From assembly GCA_964508185.1 (NCBI GenBank), contig CAZDSS010000006.1, positions 1 to 52,268 of the forward strand: a DNA stretch of 52,268 nt, in the 5' to 3' direction. A program made the translations under genes and the position numbers. Shown piece by piece: positions 14,474 through 22,883 of this stretch. Below the pieces are notes generated by a model, which saw only the letters and a list, made by a program, of their open reading frames with translations, ran no database searches and had not been told where the DNA came from. The stretch comes from CAZDSS01 sp964508185. GTDB lineage: Bacteria; Pseudomonadota; Alphaproteobacteria; Sphingomonadales; Govanellaceae. Position 1 is the stretch's first letter, and every line of letters starts with the position of its first letter.

Positions 14474-16717
14474 GTGCTTAAGCGCATCAAGAAGATCAAG
14501 GGCTTTGGTGTCTTCGACAATTACACGGCACCAAGGACACTCGGAGAGTTTGGGAAGTACAACGTCATTTATGGCGAGAACGGATCGGGCAAAACAACAT
14601 TGTCACGCCTGCTTGGGAACTTAGAGGCAGGAGATCATCCCGAACATCCTGAACTTGAATACCAAATTGAAACTGACACCGGCGAGATATCGAAGGGAGT
14701 CCCCTATGCCCGAAAAATACGGGTCTTCAACAGTGATTACGTTGAAGCCAATATTGGCCGACTGGAAGGCCCCCTGAAGCACATTCTCGTTGTAGGCGCG
14801 CAGAACAAAGAACTCGCCGCAGCCCTAGATAAAGAAAGAAACATCCTCGCCCAGCGTCGGGAGGAAATAAAGAAATTATATTCAAACATTGATTCGCTGA
14901 ATGAAGAAAAATCAAGAATATTTTCCGATATTGCCAAGACTATTAGCGAGGCAATCAGCGGGGCTGTCCTCCGGAGCTATCGAAAGCCTGAAGCGGAAAG
15001 CGCCTATGCTAAATTGACGTCCTCTAGAATTTTGGAACAAACGGAGCTGGAACGCTATCGTGCAACTATTCGACAAGAGATTCTGCCCTCTGTCGGCGAG
15101 GTGTCTGCGCCAAAGATTAGTATAGAAGGAAAACAGAAAAGCGCAGCAGCTTATGCAGAAGAAGCAGCCACACACGCTCGAGCTTTGACACGGCGCTCGG
15201 TTGAAGCCGTGCTCGTTGAGCGGTTAGCAATCAATCCCGACATTGCCAGCTGGGTAGAAGCCGGCATTCGCGTTCATGCGAAGCATAACAGTGAACGATG
15301 TGAATATTGTGACCAGCCTATACCAGAGGCTCGGTTGAAAGCTTTAGCAGCGCATTTCAATGATGCGGATCAACAGCTGAAGGAGGAGATCGAAGCTGAG
15401 AGAGAGCATATCCAGGCTGCACTCAAAGCGCTAAGAAGTCATGCTTTCAGGGATAAGGCAGCTCTCTACTCCGAGCTTCGTGAAGAGTGGGAAGCAGGGA
15501 CAAAGGACTTTGAACAGGGTGTTGAAGAGCTCGAGGCGGATCTGCGAGCAATAGACAACATCCTGGCGGATAAGCTTACCCAACGCACTAAAGCATACGA
15601 TGTTGAGATCACTTGCAGAATCGATCGGTGCGCAGACGCCTTGGCCCGGCTGTCCGATATCGCTCGGAGGCATAATGACAAAACCGAAGATTTCGATCAA
15701 GCGCAGGCAAAAGCCCGGGAGGCGATTGAAGCCCACTACCTCTCATCTATCAGGGACCGGGTTGAGAAGTGCGAAAAGCACATCCGTGACTTGGAAGAAC
15801 AAATTACTGAGCTCGAAACAGGAAAAGGAGCTCCGGACGACCCGCGTAGTCTGGACGAGATCGAACGTTCGATTGCAGAGAAACAGGCAGCACTATCGGA
15901 CGCTCACGCTGGGGGAGCAGAGCTTACAAAACGTTTGGCGCAATTTCTCGGCAGAACTGACCTCCGGTTCGAGTCCACTGATGAAGGCTATCATGTGCTG
16001 CGCCGGGGAAAGCCAGCCAAACGGCTAAGTGAAGGCGAGCGAACCGCGATCGCCTTCCTATATTTCTTGGTTCAACTACAGGATAATAACTTTAACATTC
16101 ACAACGGCATCGTTGTCATAGATGACCCCATATCAAGCCTCGACGCATCCTCAATATACCAAGCCTTTTCGTTTTTGAAGAACGAAACACAGGACGCACA
16201 TCAACTCTTCATCCTAACTCACAACTTTGAATTTCTGAGACTTGTAATAAATTGGATAAACCACTTCCCAAAGAATATGCGTTCGTATTTTATGGTCATT
16301 TGCGCCGAAACCACGTCCGGCCGATCAGCAAAGTTGGAAAAACTGGACGATCTACTCATCAGCCATCCAACAGAATATCATTATCTTTTCAAACTTCTTT
16401 TAACATTTAAGTCCGATGGGACTATCGCTAGCTGTTATCACATACCCAACGCCGCCAGAAAGGTGTTAGAGACCTTTCTCGAATTTCACTCTTCACTCAA
16501 AGGCACCTTATATAAAAAATTGGAAAGTATAAATTTTGACAAGCACAAGAAAACATCAATATATAAGTTTACAAACGATCTTTCCCACACAACAGGAAAG
16601 TCATTCGATCCAGCAATTGTTTCAGAAACCCAGAAGAATGTAAATTATTTGCTTGAGATGATCCAAAGCATCGCGCCGCTTCATTATGACAGCATGAAGC
16701 AGCAGGTGACCTCCTGA
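14474..16717 (+). CDS. AAA_13-type ATPase with zinc hook; candidate RloC/PrrC-like anticodon nuclease
   Basis: A 747-residue SMC/Rad50-like ABC ATPase. Walker A is G-E-N-G-S-G-K-T (34-41), the ABC signature R-L-S-E-G-E is at 517-522, Walker B I-V-V-I-D-D-P at 546-552 and the switch His583 in L-T-H-N. Long coiled coils (about 110-160 and 290-480) flank a Cys276-x-x-Cys279 pair, C-E-Y-C-D-Q, resembling the zinc hook of RloC. The C-terminal domain has Arg662-x3-Glu666 and His705 in N-D-L-S-H, which matches the Arg-Glu-His triad arrangement of PrrC/RloC tRNA anticodon nucleases. If so, it is a phage-defence suicide tRNase. The gene is clearly AT-richer than its neighbours, indicating horizontal transfer, and no restriction-modification genes are next to it. 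The start is GTG 14474. ATPase identity is sure; nuclease function is inferred. Confidence 0.85.
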   Translation: MLKRIKKIKGFGVFDNYTAPRTLGEFGKYNVIYGENGSGKTTLSRLLGNLEAGDHPEHPELEYQIETDTGEISKGVPYARKIRVFNSDYVEANIGRLEGPLKHILVVGAQNKELAAALDKERNILAQRREEIKKLYSNIDSLNEEKSRIFSDIAKTISEAISGAVLRSYRKPEAESAYAKLTSSRILEQTELERYRATIRQEILPSVGEVSAPKISIEGKQKSAAAYAEEAATHARALTRRSVEAVLVERLAINPDIASWVEAGIRVHAKHNSERCEYCDQPIPEARLKALAAHFNDADQQLKEEIEAEREHIQAALKALRSHAFRDKAALYSELREEWEAGTKDFEQGVEELEADLRAIDNILADKLTQRTKAYDVEITCRIDRCADALARLSDIARRHNDKTEDFDQAQAKAREAIEAHYLSSIRDRVEKCEKHIRDLEEQITELETGKGAPDDPRSLDEIERSIAEKQAALSDAHAGGAELTKRLAQFLGRTDLRFESTDEGYHVLRRGKPAKRLSEGERTAIAFLYFLVQLQDNNFNIHNGIVVIDDPISSLDASSIYQAFSFLKNETQDAHQLFILTHNFEFLRLVINWINHFPKNMRSYFMVICAETTSGRSAKLEKLDDLLISHPTEYHYLFKLLLTFKSDGTIASCYHIPNAARKVLETFLEFHSSLKGTLYKKLESINFDKHKKTSIYKFTNDLSHTTGKSFDPAIVSETQKNVNYLLEMIQSIAPLHYDSMKQQVTS

Positions 16718-16811
16718 TTGATACTGCATAGATCTGCCACCCCCCCCGCGCACGGCGGCGCGCCGTCGGTTAAGCTTGTGTGATACCGGATCTTTGCCGG
16801 AGGGCCGGACG

Positions 16812-17393
16812 ATGACCCGCATCGCGTTGTTCCAGGGGCACCCCGATCGCAGCGAGCCCCATCTCTGCCACGGGCTTGCCGAGGCCTATATGGAGGGCGC
16901 GGCGGAGGCGGGGCATGAGCTTCGGCTCTTCGAGCTTGCCGCCATCGACTTCCCCCTCCTGCGCAGCCAAATGGAGTTCGAGCACGGCAGCGTGCCGCCA
17001 TCCTTGCGCGAGGCGCAGGAGGCGATCCTCTGGGCCGAGCATCTCGTTTTCATCTTTCCCCTCTGGCTCGGCACCATGCCGGCGCTGGTGAAGGGCTTTC
17101 TTGAACAGGTGTTCCGCCCCGGCTTCAGCTTCGATTACGGCGGCGGCGGCGCGACGCGGTCCCGCCTCTCCGGCCGCTCGGCGCGGCTCGTGGTCACCAT
17201 GGGCATGCCCGCCATGCTCTATCGCTGGTATTTCCGCGCCCACGGGCTGCGCGGCATGGAGCGCAACATCTTCCGCTTCGTCGGCATCAAGCCGGTGCAC
17301 GAGACCCTGTTCGGCCTCGTGGACTCGGTGAGCGACGCCACGCGCGAAGGCTGGCTCCGCAAGATGCGAAGCCTCGGGCGGAAGGGGTGCTAG
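16812..17393 (+). CDS. Flavodoxin-like NAD(P)H:quinone oxidoreductase family protein
   Basis: A 193-residue flavodoxin_2-fold protein, the family of MdaB, YwrO and NQO1-like quinone reductases. Visible are the opening strand I-A-L-F-Q-G-H-P-D-R-S with the FMN/FAD phosphate loop, the W-A-E-H-L-V-F-I-F-P-L-W-L-G-T-M-P-A strand-loop characteristic of the family, and F-L-E-Q-V-F-R-P-G-F-S-F. ATG 16812 is chosen over an upstream start at 16776 because GGAGGG lies about 7 nt before it. Substrate is not deducible. The 94 bp upstream include a run of eight C and a GC-rich hairpin (16752-16766) at the right edge of the AT-rich island. Confidence 0.88.
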   Translation: MTRIALFQGHPDRSEPHLCHGLAEAYMEGAAEAGHELRLFELAAIDFPLLRSQMEFEHGSVPPSLREAQEAILWAEHLVFIFPLWLGTMPALVKGFLEQVFRPGFSFDYGGGGATRSRLSGRSARLVVTMGMPAMLYRWYFRAHGLRGMERNIFRFVGIKPVHETLFGLVDSVSDATREGWLRKMRSLGRKGC

Positions 17394-17396
17394 GCC

Positions 17397-17777
17397 CTAG
17401 CGGATCTTCGCGATATTCGCTTCCCAGTTGGCGCCGTCGAAGGGTTCGACGACCACTTCCGGGCGGCCATCTTCATCGAGGCAGTAGTAGTTGACGCTGT
17501 AGCCGTCGGGATGGGAGCGCGGCACGTAGAACGGCTTGATGCCGCAGCGCTTGCAGAACAGGTGCCGCGCGGTGCCCGTGTTGAAGCGGTATTCGGTCAG
17601 CATGTCCGCGCCCTGCAGGAGACGGAACTCGTCGCCCTTGACGATCAGGTGATGGAAGCCCGTCATGCGGCAGATGGAGCAGTTGCAGGACAGGACCTTG
17701 TCCCCGTCCGCTGCCCTGACCTCGAAGCGCACGGCGCCGCAATGGCAGCCGCCCTGTCGCCAGCTGGATTCCGGCAT
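17397..17777 (-). CDS. GFA/CENP-V-family zinc protein
   Basis: A 126-residue protein of the Gfa-like (glutathione-dependent formaldehyde-activating enzyme) fold. The zinc-binding cysteines are in order: G-G-C-H-C-G-A-V-R-F (about 8-17), C-N-C-S-I-C (about 32-37) and F-C-K-R-C-G (about 74-79). Most such proteins have no proven formaldehyde activity, so only the fold is claimed. It ends 3 bp from the convergent flavodoxin-like gene and starts 11 nt after the glmS stop, so it is probably read from the glmU-glmS transcript. Confidence 0.88.
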   Translation of the reverse strand: MPESSWRQGGCHCGAVRFEVRAADGDKVLSCNCSICRMTGFHHLIVKGDEFRLLQGADMLTEYRFNTGTARHLFCKRCGIKPFYVPRSHPDGYSVNYYCLDEDGRPEVVVEPFDGANWEANIAKIR

Positions 17778-17788
17778 ATCCCCTCTCC

Positions 17789-19612
17789 CTACTCGACCGT
17801 CACCGACTTCGCCAGATTGCGCGGCTGGTCCACGTCGGTCCCCTTGTGCACCGCCGTGTGGTAGGCGATGAGCTGCACCGGCACCGAATAGAGGATCGGC
17901 GTGACGAAGGCATTGAGCTTCGGCAGTTCGATGGTCGCAAAGGCGTCGCTGCCATGGCCCTTGACGCCATCGGCGTCGGAGATCAGCACCACGCTGCCCT
18001 TGCGCGCGATCACCTCCTGCATGTTGGAGATGGTCTTGTCGAACAGGGGGCCCGAGGGGGCGAGCACGATGATCGGCACGCCCTCGTCGATGAGCGCGAT
18101 GGGCCCGTGCTTCATCTCGCCCGCCGCATAGCCTTCGGCATGGATGTAGGAGATTTCCTTGAGCTTCAGCGCCCCTTCGAGGGCGATCGGATATTCGGGC
18201 CCGCGGCCGAGATAGATCACGTCCCGCGCCTTGGCGATCTCGAAGGCGAGCTTCTCGATGTTCTCGTCATGGTTCAGGATGGTGGCGATGCGCGACGGCA
18301 CGTCGGTGAGCTCGTCCACAAGCTCCGCCGCCTCCTCCGCCGACAGGGTGCCGCGGGCGACCCCGGCGCCGATGGCGAAACAGGCAAGGACCGCAAGCTG
18401 GCAGGTGAACGCCTTGGTGGAGGCGACACCGATCTCGGGCCCCGCATGGATCGGAAGGATGAGGTCCGACTCCCGCGCCATGGAGCTTTGCGGCACATTG
18501 ACGATGCTGACGATATGCTGCCCCTGGGCGCGGGCGTGGCGCAGCGCCGCGAGCGTGTCCGCCGTCTCGCCCGACTGCGAGATGAAGAGCGCGAGCCCGC
18601 CGGGCTTCAGCACCGCGTCGCGATAGCGGAATTCGGACGCGATATCGACGGTGACATCAAGCCTTGCGAGCTTCTCGAGCCAGTATTCGGCGACCATTCC
18701 CGCATAGAAGGACGTGCCGCAGGCGACGATCGTCACCTTGTCGACGGCCTTGATATCGAACGGAAGATCCGGCAGGCGGATGGCGCGGCGCAGGGGATCG
18801 ACGAAGCTGCCGAGCGTCTGCGCCACCACCGTCGGCTGCTCGAAGATTTCCTTCTGCATGTAGTGGCGGTAGTTGCCCTTGTCGATGAGGCCGGCGCTCG
18901 CCGCCACATTGAGGATGGGGCGCGTCGTCTCGCCGCCCGCATCGTCCCAGATGGTGGCCGCGTTGCGGCTGATGGCCACCACGTCGCCTTCGTCCAGATA
19001 GGCGATGCGGTTGGTGAGATGGGCGAGCGCGATGGCGTCGGAGCCGAGATACATCTCCCCGTCGCCATAGCCGAGCACGAGGGGGCTGCCCCGCCGCGCG
19101 CCGACCATCAGGTCGTGTTCGCCGGTGAAGATGATGGCGAGGGCGAAGGCTCCTTCAAGGCGCTTGAGCGCAGCCTTCGCCGCATCCAGCGGACTGGCGC
19201 CCGCATCCATGCAGTCGGTGATGAGATGGGCGATGACCTCCGTATCCGTCTCGCTGTGGAGCACATGACCCTTGGCGATCAGCTCCTCCCGCAGCTCGCG
19301 GAAGTTCTCAATGATACCGTTATGGACGATCGCGACCTTTGCGGTTGCATGGGGATGGGCGTTCGCCTCCGTCGGGGCGCCGTGGGTCGCCCAGCGGGTA
19401 TGCCCGATGCCGATGGTGCCGGACAGGGGCTGGGCGCGGAGCTTTTCCTCGAGATTGACGAGCTTGCCCTGGGCGCGGCGGCGCTCGATGGCGCCGTTGA
19501 CGAGGGTCGCGATTCCGGCGGAATCATAGCCGCGATATTCAAGCCGCTTCAGCCCGTCGAGGATGCGCCCCGCAACCGGGCTGTCGCCAACTATGCCGAT
19601 GATGCCGCACAT
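17789..19612 (-). CDS. glmS: Glutamine-fructose-6-phosphate aminotransferase (isomerizing)
   Basis: Makes glucosamine-6-phosphate from fructose-6-phosphate and glutamine, the entry to UDP-GlcNAc for peptidoglycan, LPS and here also exopolysaccharide. The 607-residue length is normal. The glutaminase domain begins M-C-G-I-I-G-I-V with nucleophile Cys2 and has R-L-E-Y-R-G-Y-D-S-A-G. Two SIS domains follow (A-C-G-T-S-F-Y-A-G-M, S-Q-S-G-E-T-A-D-T) and the family C-terminus is K-S-V-T-V-E. The start at 19612 is fixed by the Cys2 requirement. It lies 67 nt downstream of glmU, so the two steps of the pathway are adjacent. Confidence 0.97.
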   Translation of the reverse strand: MCGIIGIVGDSPVAGRILDGLKRLEYRGYDSAGIATLVNGAIERRRAQGKLVNLEEKLRAQPLSGTIGIGHTRWATHGAPTEANAHPHATAKVAIVHNGIIENFRELREELIAKGHVLHSETDTEVIAHLITDCMDAGASPLDAAKAALKRLEGAFALAIIFTGEHDLMVGARRGSPLVLGYGDGEMYLGSDAIALAHLTNRIAYLDEGDVVAISRNAATIWDDAGGETTRPILNVAASAGLIDKGNYRHYMQKEIFEQPTVVAQTLGSFVDPLRRAIRLPDLPFDIKAVDKVTIVACGTSFYAGMVAEYWLEKLARLDVTVDIASEFRYRDAVLKPGGLALFISQSGETADTLAALRHARAQGQHIVSIVNVPQSSMARESDLILPIHAGPEIGVASTKAFTCQLAVLACFAIGAGVARGTLSAEEAAELVDELTDVPSRIATILNHDENIEKLAFEIAKARDVIYLGRGPEYPIALEGALKLKEISYIHAEGYAAGEMKHGPIALIDEGVPIIVLAPSGPLFDKTISNMQEVIARKGSVVLISDADGVKGHGSDAFATIELPKLNAFVTPILYSVPVQLIAYHTAVHKGTDVDQPRNLAKSVTVE

Positions 19613-19679
19613 ATCCCTTGAATCCCCTTGTATGTCGCGTGACGGCGGGGACGCCATCGGCGCCCCCGCCCCGAATGGA

Positions 19680-21038
19680 TCAGTCTTTCTTCTTCTGCTG
19701 GCGGGCGCGGAATTTCGCCGCCCAGCCCGCGATCTCGCGCTGGTCCGCCCGCACCACGGCAAGCGCATCGGGCGCAACGTCGCGGGTAATGACGCTGCCC
19801 GCGCCGACGATGGCGCCGTCGCCGATCCTGACCGGCGCGACCAGCGACGAGTTGGACCCGATGAAGGCCCCGTCGCCGATCACGGTGCGGGACTTGTTGA
19901 AGCCGTCGTAATTGCAGGTGATGGTGCCCGCGCCCACATTGGCCTTGGCCCCCACATCGGCGTCGCCGATATAGGTGAGGTGGTTGACCTTCGCGCCTTC
20001 GTGAAGGATCGATTTCTTGACCTCCACGAAATTGCCGACCTTGGCTTTCGCACGCAGGTCCGCCCCCGGGCGCAGCCGGGCGAACGGCCCGATCTCGGCG
20101 CCGGACGCGATCTTCGCGCCCTCGATATGGGAAAAGGCATGGATCACCACGTCGTCGCCGATCTCCACACCCGGCCCGAACACCACATGAGGCTCAACGA
20201 TCACGTCGCGGCCGAGTTTCGTGTCATGGGAGAAATAGACCGTCTCCGGCGCGATGAGGGTGGCGCCTTCGGCCATGGCCTTGTCCCGCATGCGGCGCTG
20301 GAAGATCGCTTCCGCCGCCGCCAGCTCGGCGCGGGAATTGACGCCGATCACCTCGTCCTCGTGGGTTTCGATCACCGCCGTCACATGGCCGCGCGCGCGG
20401 GCGATGGCCACGATGTCGGTGAGGTAGTATTCGCCCTTGGCGTTGTCGTTGGTGACCGCGCGCAAGAGATCGAACAGAAGCGCGCCGTCGACCGCCATCA
20501 CGCCCGAATTGCAGAGGGTGATCGCGCGCTCCTCCGCGCTTGCGTCCTTGAATTCGACGATTGAATCGAGCCAGCCGTCCGCCCCCATCTTGAGCCGGCC
20601 GTAGGCCGCAGCGTCCGCCGGACGGAAGCCGAGGACGGCGATCGCCGGAATCTTGCCGTCGCGCCCGGGCGCGCGGCGCGCCTCCACAAGGCGGCGGAGG
20701 GTATCCGCAGGAATCAGCGGCACGTCGCCGTAAAGGATCAGGATGTCGCCCGCGAAGCCCTTGAGCGCCGCTTCCGCCTGGGCCACCGCATGGCCCGTTC
20801 CTTCCTGCGGCTCCTGCACGGCGATCATGGCGCGGCCGGCAAGGGCGCGTTCCACCTGTTCCCGCTCGGACCCGACGATCACCACCTGGCGCTCGGGATC
20901 GAGGTCGGCAAGGCTCGCCAGCACATGGTCCAGCATGGCGCGGCCGCCCACGGCATGCAGCACCTTGTGGAGGCGCGACTTCATGCGGGTGCCCTTGCCC
21001 GCGGCGAGAATGACGGCGGCGATCCGAGGTTCAGACAT
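19680..21038 (-). CDS. glmU: Bifunctional UDP-N-acetylglucosamine pyrophosphorylase / glucosamine-1-phosphate acetyltransferase
   Basis: Acetylates glucosamine-1-phosphate and joins it to UTP to give UDP-GlcNAc. The 452-residue protein has the N-terminal uridylyltransferase motif L-A-A-G-K-G-T-R-M-K-S and Q-E-P-Q-E-G-T-G-H-A, then a left-handed beta helix of hexapeptide repeats (V-E-P-H-V-V-F-G-P-G, I-G-P-F-A-R-L-R-P-G) and N-Y-D-G-F-N-K of the acetyltransferase site. ATG 21038 was chosen because the nucleotide-binding strand A-A-V-I-L-A-A-G follows directly; the frame stays open to 21113. It precedes glmS on the same strand and is divergent from gph. Confidence 0.97.
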   Translation of the reverse strand: MSEPRIAAVILAAGKGTRMKSRLHKVLHAVGGRAMLDHVLASLADLDPERQVVIVGSEREQVERALAGRAMIAVQEPQEGTGHAVAQAEAALKGFAGDILILYGDVPLIPADTLRRLVEARRAPGRDGKIPAIAVLGFRPADAAAYGRLKMGADGWLDSIVEFKDASAEERAITLCNSGVMAVDGALLFDLLRAVTNDNAKGEYYLTDIVAIARARGHVTAVIETHEDEVIGVNSRAELAAAEAIFQRRMRDKAMAEGATLIAPETVYFSHDTKLGRDVIVEPHVVFGPGVEIGDDVVIHAFSHIEGAKIASGAEIGPFARLRPGADLRAKAKVGNFVEVKKSILHEGAKVNHLTYIGDADVGAKANVGAGTITCNYDGFNKSRTVIGDGAFIGSNSSLVAPVRIGDGAIVGAGSVITRDVAPDALAVVRADQREIAGWAAKFRARQQKKKD

Positions 21039-21076
21039 GAAATGACGCCCGAGTGATTGATTATGTTCTGAAATCC

Positions 21077-21093
21077 GTGGCAAAAGCTGCCAC
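21077..21093. repeat. Perfect inverted repeat in the glmU-gph divergent region
   Basis: GTGGCA (21077-21082) and TGCCAC (21088-21093) flank a five-base centre AAAGC in the 95-bp space between divergent glmU and gph. It could be an operator or an RNA hairpin in either leader; no regulator is suggested by the sequence. Confidence 0.4.
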
Positions 21094-21133
21094 AAAGCTT
21101 TGAAGAATTCCATAACGACGGTGTGGCCATTTC

Positions 21134-21817
21134 ATGACGCAAGACTTTCCCGGCGCGGTGCTGTTCGATCTTGATGGAACGCTTGTGGATACCGCGCCCG
21201 ATCTCACCCATGCCCTCAATTGGGTGCTGGCGCAGGAGAATTGCGCGCCGGTGAGCCTTGACGAGGTGCGCCACATGGTCGGCAAGGGAGCGCGGCATCT
21301 CATGCGCCAGGCGCTGCAGGCGGCGGGCCTGCCGCCGACGGACGAGAAGCTGGACGCCCTGCTGCCCGTCTTTCTCGATCATTACGGCGCCCATATCGCC
21401 GACGACAGCCGCCTGTTCCCCGGCGTGCGCGACGTCGTCGAGGAACTGGCGGCGGCGGGCGTCAAGCTTGCGGTCTGCACCAACAAGCCCGAGAAGCTGA
21501 GCCGCGATCTTCTGGCGGCGCTCGGCGTCGACGGGCTGTTCCCCACCATCGTCGGCGGCGACAGCCTCGATCGGCGCAAGCCCGATCCCGAACACATCTT
21601 CGAGACCCTGCGCCGCATGGGAGCAAGCGCGAAGGACGCCGTGATGGTCGGCGACAGCATCAACGACATCGCCGCGGCGCGGGATGCGGGCGTGCCGGTG
21701 ATCGCCGTCACCTTCGGCTATACGGACACGCCTGTTGTCGAACTCGGGGCGGATCTGGTGATCGAGGATTTCGCGGAGCTCGTCCCGGCGCTGCGGCGGC
21801 TCAACGGGCGGGTCTGA
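21134..21817 (+). CDS. gph: Phosphoglycolate phosphatase (HAD family)
   Basis: Removes phosphate from 2-phosphoglycolate, a product of DNA 3'-end repair or oxygenase side reactions. The 227-residue protein has HAD motif I D-L-D-G-T-L-V-D-T-A-P-D-L, motif II in V-C-T-N-K-P, the R-R-K-P-D-P Lys and motif III V-M-V-G-D-S-I-N-D-I. The T-A-P-D-L extension after motif I favours Gph over other HAD hydrolases, but related phosphatases cannot be excluded. It converges on the nucleotidyltransferase gene, with a 17-bp overlap of their 3' ends. Confidence 0.88.
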   Translation: MTQDFPGAVLFDLDGTLVDTAPDLTHALNWVLAQENCAPVSLDEVRHMVGKGARHLMRQALQAAGLPPTDEKLDALLPVFLDHYGAHIADDSRLFPGVRDVVEELAAAGVKLAVCTNKPEKLSRDLLAALGVDGLFPTIVGGDSLDRRKPDPEHIFETLRRMGASAKDAVMVGDSINDIAAARDAGVPVIAVTFGYTDTPVVELGADLVIEDFAELVPALRRLNGRV

Positions 21818-22883
21818 GCCGGGCGACAGCCTTTCGCGCGAGATGCCGGGCGAGAAGCCCCGGCGGCATGCGCAGCCAGTGGGAGCGCATGTAGAGAAGC
21901 CGCGCCGCAAGCCCCGACCCGCGCGTCCCGTGGAACAGGAAGGGCGGCGCGATCGCCTTCACCACCAGCGCATCCATCACCGCACCAAGCGGCGCGGGCG
22001 GCGCGAAGCGCCGCGCGATGTCGGCCACAACCTCCGGCGGCACCGGCGCATCGAGAAGCCGCACGGCGTAACGCACGGAATAATGGAGCGGGCGGCCGAG
22101 GCCGAACATCTCGGCACGCGTCACAAGATCGCGCCAGAAGGCGGGATCGGCGCCGAAATGGGCCATCATGTCCCGCTGGTCCACGAGATCCCGCAGCCCC
22201 CCGCGGATCGCCCCGTCCTGAAAGAGATGGACGATGCTGTGCAGCAGCATGTCGGCGGGTGACAGCACATGGATATGCCCGTCGATCGCGCGGGCGTCGG
22301 CGAGAAGCGCCGCCGGATCGGGGCGAAGCCGCCCGGTGAGCGGCAGGATGGTGTGATGAAGATCCATGAGCGTGCCGCGATCGGGATGCCGCAGCGGCGG
22401 GATTTCATGCATCCATTCGCGATAGTAGCGCTCGTCATAGGCGCTGTGCTGCACCGGCTGCCAGCCCGCGGCAAGGAGCGTCGCCTCGGCGAGCTGCAGA
22501 TCCGCCCGGTCCACCATGACGTCGATGTCGGAGCTCACGCGGCCTGCGGCCCACGGAAAATCCGCCGCCGCATAGGCCGCGCCCTTCAGGAGGACGAGCT
22601 TCACCGGCCGCTCGAAGAAGGCGCGCTTCAGGCGGTCCACTTCCCATGTGATCCGGCGGCGGCTGAGTTCGCCCGCGCGTTTGCCCGCAATCAGCTGGTC
22701 GCGCACGGGCGGCGGCAGTTCGCCCATGATCCCGGCGCGCTCCGCCTCCGCCGCGAGACGGCCGAGAAGGGCGGAGCCTCTCGCGCGGAAGAGAAGCTCC
22801 GACCATTCGGCGCCGCCGAGGCGCGGGAGCGCGTCCGGCCGCGTCAGCGCGAGGCGCAGAAGGCGAAGACCCCTGGGCGTCAT
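21801..22883 (-). CDS. Nucleotidyltransferase-fold protein of the HPr-rel-A cassette
   Basis: A 360-residue protein of the uncharacterised nucleotidyltransferase group (NTP_transf_5 type). The catalytic-type motif is G-R-V-S-S-D-I-D-V-M-V-D, preceded by L-V-L-L-K-G-A-A-Y and followed by the H-H-T-I-L-P and H-L-F-Q-D-G-A helices. It is the third gene of a tightly coupled set: its ATG overlaps the stop of the HprK-related kinase gene. Substrate and product are unknown; transfer of a nucleotidyl group to a protein or small molecule is inferred from the fold. The GC-rich, arginine-rich N- and C-terminal helices are unremarkable. Confidence 0.83.
   Translation of the reverse strand: MTPRGLRLLRLALTRPDALPRLGGAEWSELLFRARGSALLGRLAAEAERAGIMGELPPPVRDQLIAGKRAGELSRRRITWEVDRLKRAFFERPVKLVLLKGAAYAAADFPWAAGRVSSDIDVMVDRADLQLAEATLLAAGWQPVQHSAYDERYYREWMHEIPPLRHPDRGTLMDLHHTILPLTGRLRPDPAALLADARAIDGHIHVLSPADMLLHSIVHLFQDGAIRGGLRDLVDQRDMMAHFGADPAFWRDLVTRAEMFGLGRPLHYSVRYAVRLLDAPVPPEVVADIARRFAPPAPLGAVMDALVVKAIAPPFLFHGTRGSGLAARLLYMRSHWLRMPPGLLARHLARKAVARLRPAR

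Noticed and set aside
17846..19621. A 591-codon plus-strand frame
   Set aside because: Shadow of glmS on the opposite strand; no family features.
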